In this document: positions 41,874 through 50,145 of the stretch, piece by piece
Position numbering within the stretch: position 1 is the first letter of the stretch
How the letters are laid out: each line of letters begins with the position of its first letter
Source of the DNA: Epilithonimonas caeni DSM 17710
Lineage (GTDB): Bacteria > Bacteroidota > Bacteroidia > Flavobacteriales > Weeksellaceae
Direction: 5' to 3'
Assembly (NCBI RefSeq): GCF_000426465.1
Contig: NZ_AUFK01000009.1
Coordinates: forward strand, 682,001 to 746,000
Length of the DNA: 64,000 nucleotides
Made by a program: the position numbers and the translations under genes
The notes under the pieces: model-generated
Database searches by the model: none
Told to the model about the DNA's origin: nothing
What the model saw: only the letters and a program-made list of their open reading frames with translations

Positions 41874-41898
41874 ATTTGCTATGTGCGTATGTGGTAAA

Positions 41899-42606
41899 TT
41901 AATCCACCATAGGAATTACAATATCCTTCTCGTCATCGCTAGAATCGAACGTGAAGTTCAGAGAAAAGTAAAGAAAATGGAAATTATCATTACCTTTTGT
42001 AGAAAACTCCCGCTGGAACATATAACCCGTAGTTGCAGACAACGTATGATTGAACTGGTAACCAAAGCCTGCAAAAGTTCGGTTTCTTTTGAAGTTCGGT
42101 TCTCTCGAGCCAAAGAATAACTCCTCAAAAGCATTTACAAAGAATGTCTCTTCCTGCACTTTATCTTTATTGATAGGCAAAGTTCCACTCAATCTGTACC
42201 GGAAACGGTTTGCTTCCGTATGTTCTCCGGTTTGGCTGGCATAGAAAAAACGATGTTCCGCTCTGCCTCTGTGGTCCAGCTTCAGTCGCCCAAATCTCTG
42301 TGTGAAAGTATATTGCAGCCAAAGCCTGAATTCCTCTTGAGAGATCTTCATTTTCTCATAAGTCCCATATCTTCCAAGTCCTACAAAAGCCTGATTGTTT
42401 TTGGTAATATTATAACCGATTCCACCTTTTGTCTCGTAATAATCAATTACTGTATAATCACGTCTGGCTCTCGTCTGCAGTTCCATATAAGCCATCCATT
42501 TCGGGGTTGCTTTATAAGTAAAAGACATCATATTAAAACCAGAAAGATGGTCTTGCCCAAAAGCAAAAACCGCAGAAAATAGAAATAAAAACCCAAGATT
42601 TTTCAC
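41899..42606 (-). CDS. DUF2490 outer-membrane-type protein
   Basis: Exported protein of about 235 residues from a GTG at 42606 (VKNLGFLFLFSAVFAFGQ is a good signal peptide; an ATG eight codons upstream would spoil it). The body alternates aromatic strands as in DUF2490 beta-barrels: MAYMELQTRARRDYTVIDYY and LWLQYTFTQRFGRLKLDHRG, ending in FHFLYFSLNFTF. A TATATTTG element lies 4 bases upstream of the GTG, suggesting a near-leaderless transcript. Role unknown. Confidence 0.8.
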   Translation of the reverse strand: MKNLGFLFLFSAVFAFGQDHLSGFNMMSFTYKATPKWMAYMELQTRARRDYTVIDYYETKGGIGYNITKNNQAFVGLGRYGTYEKMKISQEEFRLWLQYTFTQRFGRLKLDHRGRAEHRFFYASQTGEHTEANRFRYRLSGTLPINKDKVQEETFFVNAFEELFFGSREPNFKRNRTFAGFGYQFNHTLSATTGYMFQREFSTKGNDNFHFLYFSLNFTFDSSDDEKDIVIPMVD

Positions 42607-42650
42607 GGCACAAATATAATCAAATCCCAAATTGAAATGATAATTATTTG

Positions 42651-42822
42651 GGCGTAACCCTTTGTTTTTGCTCAGATATTTCTACCTTCTCATAAAATTT
42701 TGTCATCAGGCAAAAACAAGCGGGTCGGGCTGTCCGTTCATATCTTTTTGTCTTAGAAACTTTCTCCAGCGAAAGATGCTTTCAAAAAAGACAAAAAGGA
42801 TAACCACTTCCATCCCTTACGC
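42651..42822. repeat. Cruciform-forming repeat element
   Basis: Outer arms GCGTAA (42652) and TTACGC (42817-42822) enclose two internal hairpin arms: TTGTTTTTGC with GCAAAAACAA (10 bp, 42662-42720), and TATCTTTTTGTCTT with AAGACAAAAAGGATA (14 pairs, one bulge, 42741-42802). The GGGTCGGGCTGTCCG core is GC-rich. The whole would fold into a three-way junction. It has no ORF. Its design and CGGGCTG box are shared with 23839-23942, so it is probably a member of a dispersed family (inference). Confidence 0.55.
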
Positions 42823-42848
42823 AGATCCAACATCAAAACCACCTTGAC

Positions 42849-43042
42849 AGAATTTGTTTTTCTTTAAAACAGATTGTTTAAACCAAATACAAGTTGTGTT
42901 TTTCTCTAAACAAATTGTTTGAACATTATACAAGTTGTGTTTTTCTCTAAACAGATTGTTTAAACCAAATACAATTTGTGTTTCTCTTTAAACAAATCGT
43001 TTGAACCAAATCCAAGTTGTGTTTTTCTCTAAACAGATTGTT
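42849..43042. repeat. 41-bp tandem repeat, about 4.7 copies
   Basis: Units start at 42849 (diverged, 40 bp), 42889, 42930, 42971 and 43012 (partial). The consensus has two parts: ACAAGTTGTG TTTTTCTCTA, then AACAGATTGT TTAAACCAAA T. Each unit includes an imperfect 13-bp palindrome AAACAAATTGTTT and an ACAAGTTGT near-palindrome. Identity between units is about 80-95 %, with differences alternating (CAAATTGTTTGA in units 2 and 4 against CAGATTGTTTAA in 1 and 3). No ORF, no spacer variation, hence not CRISPR. It lies between the cruciform element and the pdhC terminator. Confidence 0.8.
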
Positions 43043-43051
43043 CTAGGTATC

Positions 43052-43082
43052 AAAAAAACCTTCCAACAAGTTGAAAGGTTTT
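43052..43082 (-). terminator. Terminator after pdhC
   Basis: On the minus strand AAAACCTT(T)CAAC pairs with GTTG(G)AAGGTTTT, followed by T residues; it ends 25 bp after the stop. Confidence 0.8.
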
Positions 43083-43107
43083 ATAAATAATATTTCGAAT
43101 AAGTTTT

Positions 43108-44727
43108 CTATCCTAGCAAAAGCGTCAATGGGCTTTCCAGATAAGTTCTCAATGTTTGTAAGAACTGAGCGCCTGTTGCACCGTCGATAACTCTATGGTC
43201 ACAAGCCAGAGACAACTTCATTGTATTTCCAACAACGATCTGCCCGTTCTTCACGATTGGTTTCTCGATAATTGCTCCTACAGATAAAATTGCGGAATTC
43301 GGTTGATTGATAATTGATGTAAATGTCTCAATTCCGAACATTCCAAGATTAGAAACAGAGAAAGTAGAACCTTCCATTTCATTAGCCTTAAGCGCTTTGG
43401 TCTTTGCTCTTCCGGCCATATCTTTTACAGCTGCAGAAATCTCGTTATAGTTCATATAATCTGTATTTTTCAATACAGGAACTACCAATCCGTCCGGAAC
43501 TGCAACCGCTACACCAATGTTGATATTACCGTGGTGAACGATTTTATCGCTTGCCCATGAAGAATTAACTTGCGGATGTTTTCTAAGCGCTACAGCAACA
43601 GCCTTGATCACCATATCATTGAAAGATACTTTCGTATCCGGCAAGCTGTTGATCTCTTTTCTAGCTTCGATGGCTTTGTCCATATTGATTTCCACCGTCA
43701 GGTAATAATGTGGCGCAGTGAACTTACTTTCTGCCAATCTCTTCGCGATGATGTTTCTCATCTGAGAGTTAGGCGTTTCAGAATCTTCACCCGGCGTGAA
43801 TGCAACACTTGGCTGTGCAGGAGCCGCTTTTGACGCGGACGCAGCAGCAGGTTGTGCAGATGGCTGATAATTTTCAACATCTTTTTTCACAATTCTACCG
43901 TTCTCTCCAGAACCTTTTATTCCAGAGAAATCGATTCCTTTATCCTGAGCAATTTTCTTAGCCAACGGAGATATTGCTACTCTTTCGCCTGTAGAAGATG
44001 CCGCAACTGGTGCCGCTTCTTTTTTATCTTCAGTTTTGTTTTCAGATTTAGCTTCAGCTTTTGGAGCTGCCGTTTTTTTGCCACCGCCGGAAACAACCGC
44101 AGAAACATCAGTTCCCGCAGGTCCGATGATTGCCAAAATCTTATCCACTTCAGCCGCTTCACCTTCTCCAACACCTTGATATAATAAAGTTCCGTTGAAT
44201 TCGGATTCAAAATCCTGAACCGCTTTATCCGTCTCGATCTCTGCAAGGATATCGCCTTCTTTTACAGCATCACCAACATTCTTGTGCCATTTAGCCACTT
44301 TACCTTCCGTCATTGTATCAGAAAGACGTGGCATTGTGATCACTTCTACGCCATCAGGAATATCAGCAGAAGCAGAACCTTCGTCAGCAGTTTCTACAGA
44401 TGTAGATTCGCCCTGAGTTTTGGATTCTTCTTCAGATTTCTTTTCTTCAGTTTTTGCACCGCCACCGATAAGAGCAGAAACATCTTCTCCTTCTTTACCG
44501 ATAATTGCCAAAACAGAATCTACAGGCGCTTGTCCTCCTTCTTCTACTCCGACATATAATAGTGTACCATTCAGTTCTGATTCAAAATCCTGAACAGCTT
44601 TATCAGTTTCGATCTCTGCGAGGATGTCGCCTTCTTTTACGGCGTCGCCCACCTTTTTGTGCCATTTTGAAACTTTACCTTCCGTCATCGTATCCGACAA
44701 ACGGGGCATAGTAATTACTTCTGCCAT
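43108..44727 (-). CDS. pdhC: Pyruvate dehydrogenase E2, dihydrolipoamide acetyltransferase
   Basis: Core enzyme of the pyruvate dehydrogenase complex, 539 residues. Two N-terminal lipoyl domains are near-identical (each with ETDKAVQDFES holding the lipoyl-lysine, about residues 43 and 170) and are joined by Ala/Glu/Lys-rich linkers. Next come a peripheral subunit-binding domain (SPLAKKIAQDKGIDFSGIKG, about 250-285) and the catalytic domain with SNLGMFGIETFTSIIN and the active-site DHRVIDGATGAQFL. It transfers acetyl from lipoyl to CoA. Downstream of pdhA on the same strand. The E1-beta gene is not here. Confidence 0.95.
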   Translation of the reverse strand: MAEVITMPRLSDTMTEGKVSKWHKKVGDAVKEGDILAEIETDKAVQDFESELNGTLLYVGVEEGGQAPVDSVLAIIGKEGEDVSALIGGGAKTEEKKSEEESKTQGESTSVETADEGSASADIPDGVEVITMPRLSDTMTEGKVAKWHKNVGDAVKEGDILAEIETDKAVQDFESEFNGTLLYQGVGEGEAAEVDKILAIIGPAGTDVSAVVSGGGKKTAAPKAEAKSENKTEDKKEAAPVAASSTGERVAISPLAKKIAQDKGIDFSGIKGSGENGRIVKKDVENYQPSAQPAAASASKAAPAQPSVAFTPGEDSETPNSQMRNIIAKRLAESKFTAPHYYLTVEINMDKAIEARKEINSLPDTKVSFNDMVIKAVAVALRKHPQVNSSWASDKIVHHGNINIGVAVAVPDGLVVPVLKNTDYMNYNEISAAVKDMAGRAKTKALKANEMEGSTFSVSNLGMFGIETFTSIINQPNSAILSVGAIIEKPIVKNGQIVVGNTMKLSLACDHRVIDGATGAQFLQTLRTYLESPLTLLLG

Positions 44728-44817
44728 AATTTTTTATATGTTAATTTGATAATGAGATGATGCGGTGAGATAATTATTAAAATAAACTTAATCGATCTTC
44801 ACATCATCAAATCGTTA

Positions 44818-45822
44818 TTAATTATTTTCTAATTTGTTGATGAATGGATAATCCGGAGTTGAATATACATAATCGTAAAGAAGATTTGCATCTGGATATG
44901 GAGAGTTTTCCATAAAATCGATACATTCTTCTACGAATTCCCTTGATTTCTCATCGATAGCTTCCAGCTCTTGTTCAGTAGCCCAAGAATTTTCCAATAT
45001 TCTGTGTTTTACGATCTCGATAGGATCTTCCAATTTGTATTGAGCAACTTCTTCTTTCGTTCTGTAAGGTTCAGCATCTGACATAGAGTGACCTCTGTAA
45101 CGGTAAGTTCTTGCTTCTATGAAAGTTGGCCCATCTCCTCTTCTAGCTCTTTCGATGGCCTCGTAAGCTGCCTCGGCAACTTTTTCCGGATCCATTGCAT
45201 CTACAGGAAGACAAGGCATTTCGTAACCTAATCCTAATTTATAGATATCCTCGTGATTGGCCGTTCTTTTAACAGAAGTTCCCATTGCGTAACCGTTGTT
45301 CTCACAAACGAATACCACAGGAAGTTTCCAGTTCATTGCCATGTTGAAAGTCTCGTGAAGTGAACCCTGGCGAACCGCTCCATCTCCCATAAAACAGATG
45401 TTGACCGCTTTTCTGTCAAAATATTTGTCAGCGAAAGCAATCCCAGCCCCCAAAGGAATCTGTCCGCCTACGATACCGTGACCTCCGTAGAAACGGTGTT
45501 CTTTGCTGAAAATGTGCATAGACCCGCCCATACCTTGAGAAGTACCGGTTGCTTTTCCGCAAAGTTCTGCCATAATTCTTTTAGGATCTACTCCCATTGC
45601 CATTGGATGGATGTGGCATCTGTAAGCCGTGATCATACTGTCCTTGGACATGTCCATTGCGTGGGTAAAACCTGCAGGAATCGCTTCCTGACCGTTATAT
45701 AGATGTAAAAAACCTCTGATCTTTTGTTTTAAGTAAAGAGAACGGCATTTGTCTTCAAACCTTCTCCACATCGTCATTTCTTCGTACCATTTAAGGTACA
45801 CTTCTTTAGAAAATTCTTTCAT
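44818..45822 (-). CDS. pdhA: Pyruvate dehydrogenase E1 component alpha subunit
   Basis: Thiamine diphosphate subunit of 334 residues, decarboxylating pyruvate. The TPP-binding motif runs from GDGAVRQGSLHETFNMA to VVFVCENNGYAMGT. The start MKEFSKEVYLKWYEEM, RGFLHLYNGQEAIPAG and the phosphorylation-loop-like YRYRGHSMSDAEPYR segment are all E1-alpha hallmarks. pdhC follows after 90 bp, and the two likely form an operon. The beta subunit must be encoded outside the window. Confidence 0.95.
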   Translation of the reverse strand: MKEFSKEVYLKWYEEMTMWRRFEDKCRSLYLKQKIRGFLHLYNGQEAIPAGFTHAMDMSKDSMITAYRCHIHPMAMGVDPKRIMAELCGKATGTSQGMGGSMHIFSKEHRFYGGHGIVGGQIPLGAGIAFADKYFDRKAVNICFMGDGAVRQGSLHETFNMAMNWKLPVVFVCENNGYAMGTSVKRTANHEDIYKLGLGYEMPCLPVDAMDPEKVAEAAYEAIERARRGDGPTFIEARTYRYRGHSMSDAEPYRTKEEVAQYKLEDPIEIVKHRILENSWATEQELEAIDEKSREFVEECIDFMENSPYPDANLLYDYVYSTPDYPFINKLENN

Positions 45823-45842
45823 TGTAATTTCGAAATATGTAG

Positions 45843-45850
45843 CAAAAATA
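45843..45850 (-). promoter_or_regulatory. Candidate TAnnTTTG promoter for pdhA-pdhC
   Basis: On the minus strand TATTTTTG lies 20 bp upstream of the pdhA ATG. The -33 region is weak. Confidence 0.4.
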
Positions 45851-46019
45851 AGAAAAAAAATCTTTCTTTATTGTATGCATATTATCATATTTTTTGATGA
45901 ATAAAATCATCAGCTCAAAAAGCTTCAGACTTAATGCAATCGATTGTGCCGGCAGTAGATAAATTCAGAAATATAGAATTTAAAACGATATTTTGTATAT
46001 TGAACCGAAATTTTTCTGA

Positions 46020-46619
46020 ATGCAACCCAAAAACGCTTTTATCTTAAATATATCAAAATTCATTTCCAATTTCTTCAATCCATTGGTTTCGCTCGTCATC
46101 TACTTTTTTTATTACAGTTATAAGAATTATACTTGGGAAGAAGCTTCAAAGAAATTCTTGCCAATTCTTTTCCTGCTTATCATCCCAACCGCACTTTGGA
46201 TCTATAGAAATGTAAAAAGGGGCAATTACACCAACATGGATGTGTCCAACAGAAAGCAAAGACATTCCTTATATATATTCATTATCATTTCGACAATTGT
46301 TTTTCTAGCTGTCGATTACTTTCTTCATAAGGAAATTGACTGGACGGTCCTGATGCTTTGTATATTATTGATATTAATGCAAATTAGTAATTTCTATATC
46401 AAAAGCTCGATGCATACAAGTCTCAATATTTATGTATCGGCCTTGTTTTTTGCGATCGATCCAACAATAGGAATTTTCTGGTTTCTATTAGCCGTTTTAA
46501 TAGGAATTACCAGAGTCATTCTGAAAAGGCATACTGTAAAAGAAGTTCTTTCTGGTGGTGGGATCGCAATTTTTGTATCTTTGATTTACCTGATAATGGT
46601 GAAAGCTATTATTTTCTAA
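46020..46619 (+). CDS. PAP2-like membrane protein with degenerate motifs
   Basis: Integral membrane protein of 199 residues with about six TM helices. It resembles the PAP2 lipid phosphatase superfamily: a basic first motif region (DVSNRKQRH), a SMHTS segment where PAP2 proteins have PSGH, and TRVILKRHTVKEVLSGG where they have SRxxxxxHxxxD (Arg and His kept, Asp replaced by Glu). It may dephosphorylate undecaprenyl or other lipid phosphates, or may have lost activity. The BlaI-like regulator gene starts 9 bp after its stop. Confidence 0.7.
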   Translation: MQPKNAFILNISKFISNFFNPLVSLVIYFFYYSYKNYTWEEASKKFLPILFLLIIPTALWIYRNVKRGNYTNMDVSNRKQRHSLYIFIIISTIVFLAVDYFLHKEIDWTVLMLCILLILMQISNFYIKSSMHTSLNIYVSALFFAIDPTIGIFWFLLAVLIGITRVILKRHTVKEVLSGGGIAIFVSLIYLIMVKAIIF

Positions 46620-46628
46620 TTGATTTTT

Positions 46629-47111
46629 ATGTTAATACAACCTTTGACATCTTCAGAAGAAGAAATAATGAAACTCGTCTGGGAAAAAGAAGCAATCTAT
46701 TTCCGTGAACTGATGGATATTTTCCCAGAACCAAAACCCCATCAAAATACAGTTTCTACATTTCTAAAAATATTGGTAGAAAAGAATTATCTCAAAACCG
46801 AAAAACAAGGAAGGATCTATCTTTACAAGCCTGCCATTGGGTTTATGGAATATCGAAAATTTGTATTAAAAAGATTCCTGGACAATTATTTCCACAATTC
46901 CGGAAGCGAGCTATTAAAAGTTCTGATAGATGAAAAACTTGTTAAACCAAATGACCTCAGTCAGTTTTTTGAAGTAAAAACGAAGGTTGTCCCTTTGCTG
47001 GAAAATGTGGAGAAGGATAATCCGATCCAGGACTTCATCAAAGAAATCACATCTGAAAAAAAAATGAAAAAGAAAAACAAAGACAAAAAGAAGAAAAAGA
47101 AAAAATCATAA
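46629..47111 (+). CDS. BlaI/MecI/CopY-family regulator
   Basis: Transcription factor of 160 residues from the ATG at 46629 (MLIQPLTSSEEEIMKLVWEK). The winged-helix domain (about 5-80) has PHQNTVSTFLKILVEKNYL and the wing KQGRIYLYKPAI, matching BlaI/MecI. The C-terminal dimer region follows, then a Lys-rich tail (KKKNKDKKKKKKKS). No BlaR1/MecR1 sensor protease gene is adjacent; it pairs instead with a PAP2-like gene, so its signal is unknown. No Cys cluster of CopY type. Confidence 0.85.
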   Translation: MLIQPLTSSEEEIMKLVWEKEAIYFRELMDIFPEPKPHQNTVSTFLKILVEKNYLKTEKQGRIYLYKPAIGFMEYRKFVLKRFLDNYFHNSGSELLKVLIDEKLVKPNDLSQFFEVKTKVVPLLENVEKDNPIQDFIKEITSEKKMKKKNKDKKKKKKKS

Positions 47112-47141
47112 AAAAAAGCAACTCAAATCGAGTTGCTTTTA
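47112..47141. terminator. Terminator after the BlaI-like gene
   Basis: AAAGCAACTC pairs with GAGTTGCTTT across AAATC; near-symmetrical A and T flanks, so it may work both ways for the convergent RRM gene. Confidence 0.75.
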
Positions 47142-47162
47142 AATTTTATCAGTAAGCTAATA

Positions 47163-47519
47163 TTACCAACGACTTCCGCCGCCTCTGTTTCCACCACCGT
47201 TTCCGTAGTTTCCACCGCCTCTGTTTCCACCGCCGTAACCTCCGCCACGGTTGTTATCGAAAGAACGTCTTGGTTTTTCTTCTTTTGGTCTTGCTTCTGT
47301 TACGTTTAGAGCTTTCCCATTGAATTCTTTTTGGTTAAGCGCTTCAATAGCCTGTTGCCCTTCAGCGTCTCCCATTTCTACGAAACCAAATCCCTTTGAT
47401 CTCCCAGTTTCTCTGTCAGTAATGATCTTAAGAGAAGAAACTTCTCCAAAACCTTCGAATAATTCTTGCAATTGATCTTCTCTAGTTGCGTAATTGATGT
47501 TTGAAACAAAAATGTTCAT
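47163..47519 (-). CDS. RRM RNA-binding protein with Gly-rich tail
   Basis: Protein of 118 residues: one RNA recognition motif (about 1-80) with RNP2 IFVSNI and RNP1 KGFGFVEM, then an RGG-like tail (GGGYGGGNRGGGNYGNGGG) of about 30 residues. This is the bacterial Rbp type, abundant in Bacteroidetes and cyanobacteria and thought to act as an RNA chaperone or post-transcriptional regulator. Bacteroidetes lack Hfq in many lineages, so such RRM proteins are candidates for that role (established discussion, not shown here). Confidence 0.93.
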   Translation of the reverse strand: MNIFVSNINYATREDQLQELFEGFGEVSSLKIITDRETGRSKGFGFVEMGDAEGQQAIEALNQKEFNGKALNVTEARPKEEKPRRSFDNNRGGGYGGGNRGGGNYGNGGGNRGGGSRW

Positions 47520-47672
47520 TTTAAAAAAAAATTAAGTTATAAAAACGTTGTTTTAAAATTATAGATAAGGAAAAACAACAAAAAATGAAGATTATTGATT
47601 TCAAATATAATTTGGTGCAAGGTACAATTATTTTTGAATAATCGGCATTTTAATTTTAAAATTATTAAAATA

Positions 47673-48533
47673 TTAATCTACCTCTTTTCCCTTGACTGCT
47701 TCTAAGATTTTGAACCAATCTATTGTTTCCAAATCAATCATTGAAGCAGCGTTTAACTTCCGGATCGTTTCCGCTTTGGAAGTTCCAATAACGGGAATGA
47801 TCCTTGACGGATGTTTTAATATAAATGCCAATAAGACCTGGTTCTCGTCTACATTGTATTTATGACAAAGATTGTCGATTATGGATTTGATTCTGATATT
47901 CTGCTCCGATTGTTCTGAAAAATAAGTTCCCATCACAGACCAAGCGGTCGGACGAAGATTCTTCATCATCAGCTGGTCCAAAACACCATTATCAAAAGAT
48001 GAAATCTCGTTTACGGAAACCTCAATTTGATTTGTGATCAAGGGAAAATGTTGATCCATCAATTCAAACTGAGAAGCGGAAAAATTACTCACTCCGAAGT
48101 TTCTTACTTTTCCATTGTCTTTTAAAATTCGAAATGTTTTAGCAATTCCTTCCGGGTCCATCAACGGCGAAGGACGATGCAACAACAGAACATCAAGATA
48201 ATCGGTTTTAAGGTTTTGCAGGCTTTCATCCACACAATTCAGAATATGATCCGAATTATAATTGTAATATTTGAGAGCAGAAGGCTTCTTATCAGAATTC
48301 ATTACGATTCCACATTTGGAAATGAACTGGACCTTTTCTCTGTCAATATTCATTTCTTTCCACGCATCCCCAAAAAGTTCTTCGGTTGTATGGCCCCCGT
48401 AGATGTCGGCATGGTCAAAGGTGGTGATATCTTCCTCGAGACAAACCTCTATCAATTCCTGTACTTTTTTTGGAGAATGATCGGCTCCCCAAATCCCCCA
48501 ACGCATTGTTCCTGCTATGATTTCTGAAAACAT
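47673..48533 (-). CDS. Aldo/keto reductase
   Basis: NADPH-dependent oxidoreductase of 286 residues. The start at 48533 (MFSEIIAGTMRWG) is chosen because it begins at strand 1 of the barrel; the six-residue extension upstream is poor. The catalytic tetrad is in place: D and Y in TFDHADIYGGH, K in FISKCGI, H in LLLHRPSP. Closest in layout to E. coli YdhF-type reductases. Substrate unknown. No operon partner. Confidence 0.92.
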   Translation of the reverse strand: MFSEIIAGTMRWGIWGADHSPKKVQELIEVCLEEDITTFDHADIYGGHTTEELFGDAWKEMNIDREKVQFISKCGIVMNSDKKPSALKYYNYNSDHILNCVDESLQNLKTDYLDVLLLHRPSPLMDPEGIAKTFRILKDNGKVRNFGVSNFSASQFELMDQHFPLITNQIEVSVNEISSFDNGVLDQLMMKNLRPTAWSVMGTYFSEQSEQNIRIKSIIDNLCHKYNVDENQVLLAFILKHPSRIIPVIGTSKAETIRKLNAASMIDLETIDWFKILEAVKGKEVD

Positions 48534-48611
48534 AATTAAAAATTTTAACAAAGATATTATGTTAAAAATAAAAATACATTAATACATTTGATAATAGAAA
48601 ATTTTATGCTT

Positions 48612-50069
48612 ATGAAAAAAATGACACTTTTTTTTGTGGCTTGCAGTGCTTTTTTGAGTGCTCAATTCACAAGTCCGGGAAACGGCACCAGCTACACATT
48701 GACAAGTTTATCGGCTGCTGCTCCAACAGTTTTGGTTAAAAATGGTACAGATTACACTTTGACAGCTGACCTTACACTTTCCGCAACGGACAAACTTCTT
48801 ATTGATGAAAATACGACATTGAAAGTTAATTCAGGAGTTGCAATTTTCGTCTATGGAGAATACAAAACCACAGCAACTAATTTTACAATCACAGCGAGCG
48901 ATATCACTGCACCTTACCGAGGAATCCGTTTTGAGGAAGGCTCTGTTGCTGAAATGAAAAACACCCGAGTTGAATATGGTGGTGGTGTTCGTGTATTGAC
49001 TGCAACAGGATTCCTTATGGACAATTGTATTCTTTATAGAAATAATAATTCTCTTAGCGGTTCCACCGGCAGCCTTGCAAGTAGTGCAGCATTAGCATTG
49101 TTTCAAGGAGGAGGTCATGTGGTAAAAAACTCGCAATTCTTGGAAAACTCTAGAGCAGGAATCAATTCCGGAGCTTCTGGAAGTGTTTCTATAGATATTA
49201 TTAACAATTATTTCTACGGAAATAACACCGACAATGGAAACTATCCTCAAATCAATATGGGCCCGGCGGGAGTTGATTCTACAAGGGTGATCAATAACGA
49301 AATTATTGGAAACCGAGCGATCACGAAATCTGGAGGTATTTCCGTCTCTGGTTTATTGGGAGGAACAAACAGATTTCGAGTAGAAGGAAATACTGTTAAA
49401 GATAATCGTTATGGTATTACTCACCAAGGTGCAGGAAGTTCTGGAATCATCCTCAATAATATTATTGAAAATAATAATACTGAAAACAATCCTAATCTAG
49501 GCGGTAGTGGAATTTCCTTAACAGGAACACAAAAAGTTATTGTAAGAGATAATCAAATCCGAGGAAACTTGTGGGGAATTACAGTTTTAAGTAATGCTAT
49601 CATAGACCTTGGAACAGACGAAGACCACGGAAACAACATCTTCAAAAACAATGGTAATAATGGAACCACAACCGCTTTCTTCAACAACACTTCTAATACT
49701 GTAAACGCTATTGGAAACTGCTGGAGAGAAGATGAACTTTCCACAGATGCAATGGTAGAAGCTGTTTTGGGAAGTCAAACGGCTAATACAATTGTTTATA
49801 AACCTTACAACTGTGCCGAAATATTAGCCGTGTCTGATGTTGCCAGATCAAAACTAAGCGTTTATCCCAACCCAAGCAAAAACCATTTCTTCCTGGAAAC
49901 TGAAAACAATGGAAATATCGTGATCCAAGACCTTACCGGAAAAGTAGTTTTCTCTTCTATTGTCAATAAGGGAAAGAATGAAATCAATACTAATTTACAA
50001 GCCGGAGTTTACATAATAACTCAACAATCTGAAGGTAAAAAATCAAATACCAAATTGATTATTAAATAA
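48612..50069 (+). CDS. T9SS-exported right-handed beta-helix protein
   Basis: Protein of about 485 residues. The ATG at 48612 gives a compact signal peptide (MKKMTLFFVACSAFLSAQF); ATG 48606 or TTG 48588 are possible earlier starts. The middle (about 90-390) is made of Asn/Gly-rich parallel beta-helix repeats such as IINNYFYGNN, VINNEIIGN and VEGNTVKDN. A T9SS type A sorting domain occupies about 410-485 (LSVYPNPSKNHFFLE ... YIITQQSEGK). Possible polysaccharide lyase-like fold, but no catalytic signature is visible. Confidence 0.85.
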   Translation: MKKMTLFFVACSAFLSAQFTSPGNGTSYTLTSLSAAAPTVLVKNGTDYTLTADLTLSATDKLLIDENTTLKVNSGVAIFVYGEYKTTATNFTITASDITAPYRGIRFEEGSVAEMKNTRVEYGGGVRVLTATGFLMDNCILYRNNNSLSGSTGSLASSAALALFQGGGHVVKNSQFLENSRAGINSGASGSVSIDIINNYFYGNNTDNGNYPQINMGPAGVDSTRVINNEIIGNRAITKSGGISVSGLLGGTNRFRVEGNTVKDNRYGITHQGAGSSGIILNNIIENNNTENNPNLGGSGISLTGTQKVIVRDNQIRGNLWGITVLSNAIIDLGTDEDHGNNIFKNNGNNGTTTAFFNNTSNTVNAIGNCWREDELSTDAMVEAVLGSQTANTIVYKPYNCAEILAVSDVARSKLSVYPNPSKNHFFLETENNGNIVIQDLTGKVVFSSIVNKGKNEINTNLQAGVYIITQQSEGKKSNTKLIIK

Positions 50070-50090
50070 TTAATCAAACATAATTCTTTG

Positions 50091-50119
50091 AAAGCATCAC
50101 AAATCGTGGTGCTTTTTTT
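50091..50119 (+). terminator. Terminator after the beta-helix gene
   Basis: AAAGCATCAC pairs with GTGGTGCTTT (10 bp, one wobble) across an AAATC loop, followed by T. Confidence 0.8.
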
Positions 50120-50145
50120 GATTAAAATTTCCTTAAATTCGTGAG

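Noticed and set aside
42651-42822. Integron attC site (the GGGCGTAAC and TTACGC ends looked suggestive)
   Set aside because: The RYYYAAC/GTTRRRY core pair is not present in full, and no integrase or cassette genes are nearby. A REP-like element fits better.
42849-43042. CRISPR array
   Set aside because: Units are contiguous 41-bp repeats without variable spacers, and there are no cas genes in the window.
45851-46019. tRNA or small RNA between pdhA and the PAP2-like gene
   Set aside because: No cloverleaf, TPsiC-like GTTCRA or CCA end; short inverted pieces only, AT-rich leader for two divergent genes.
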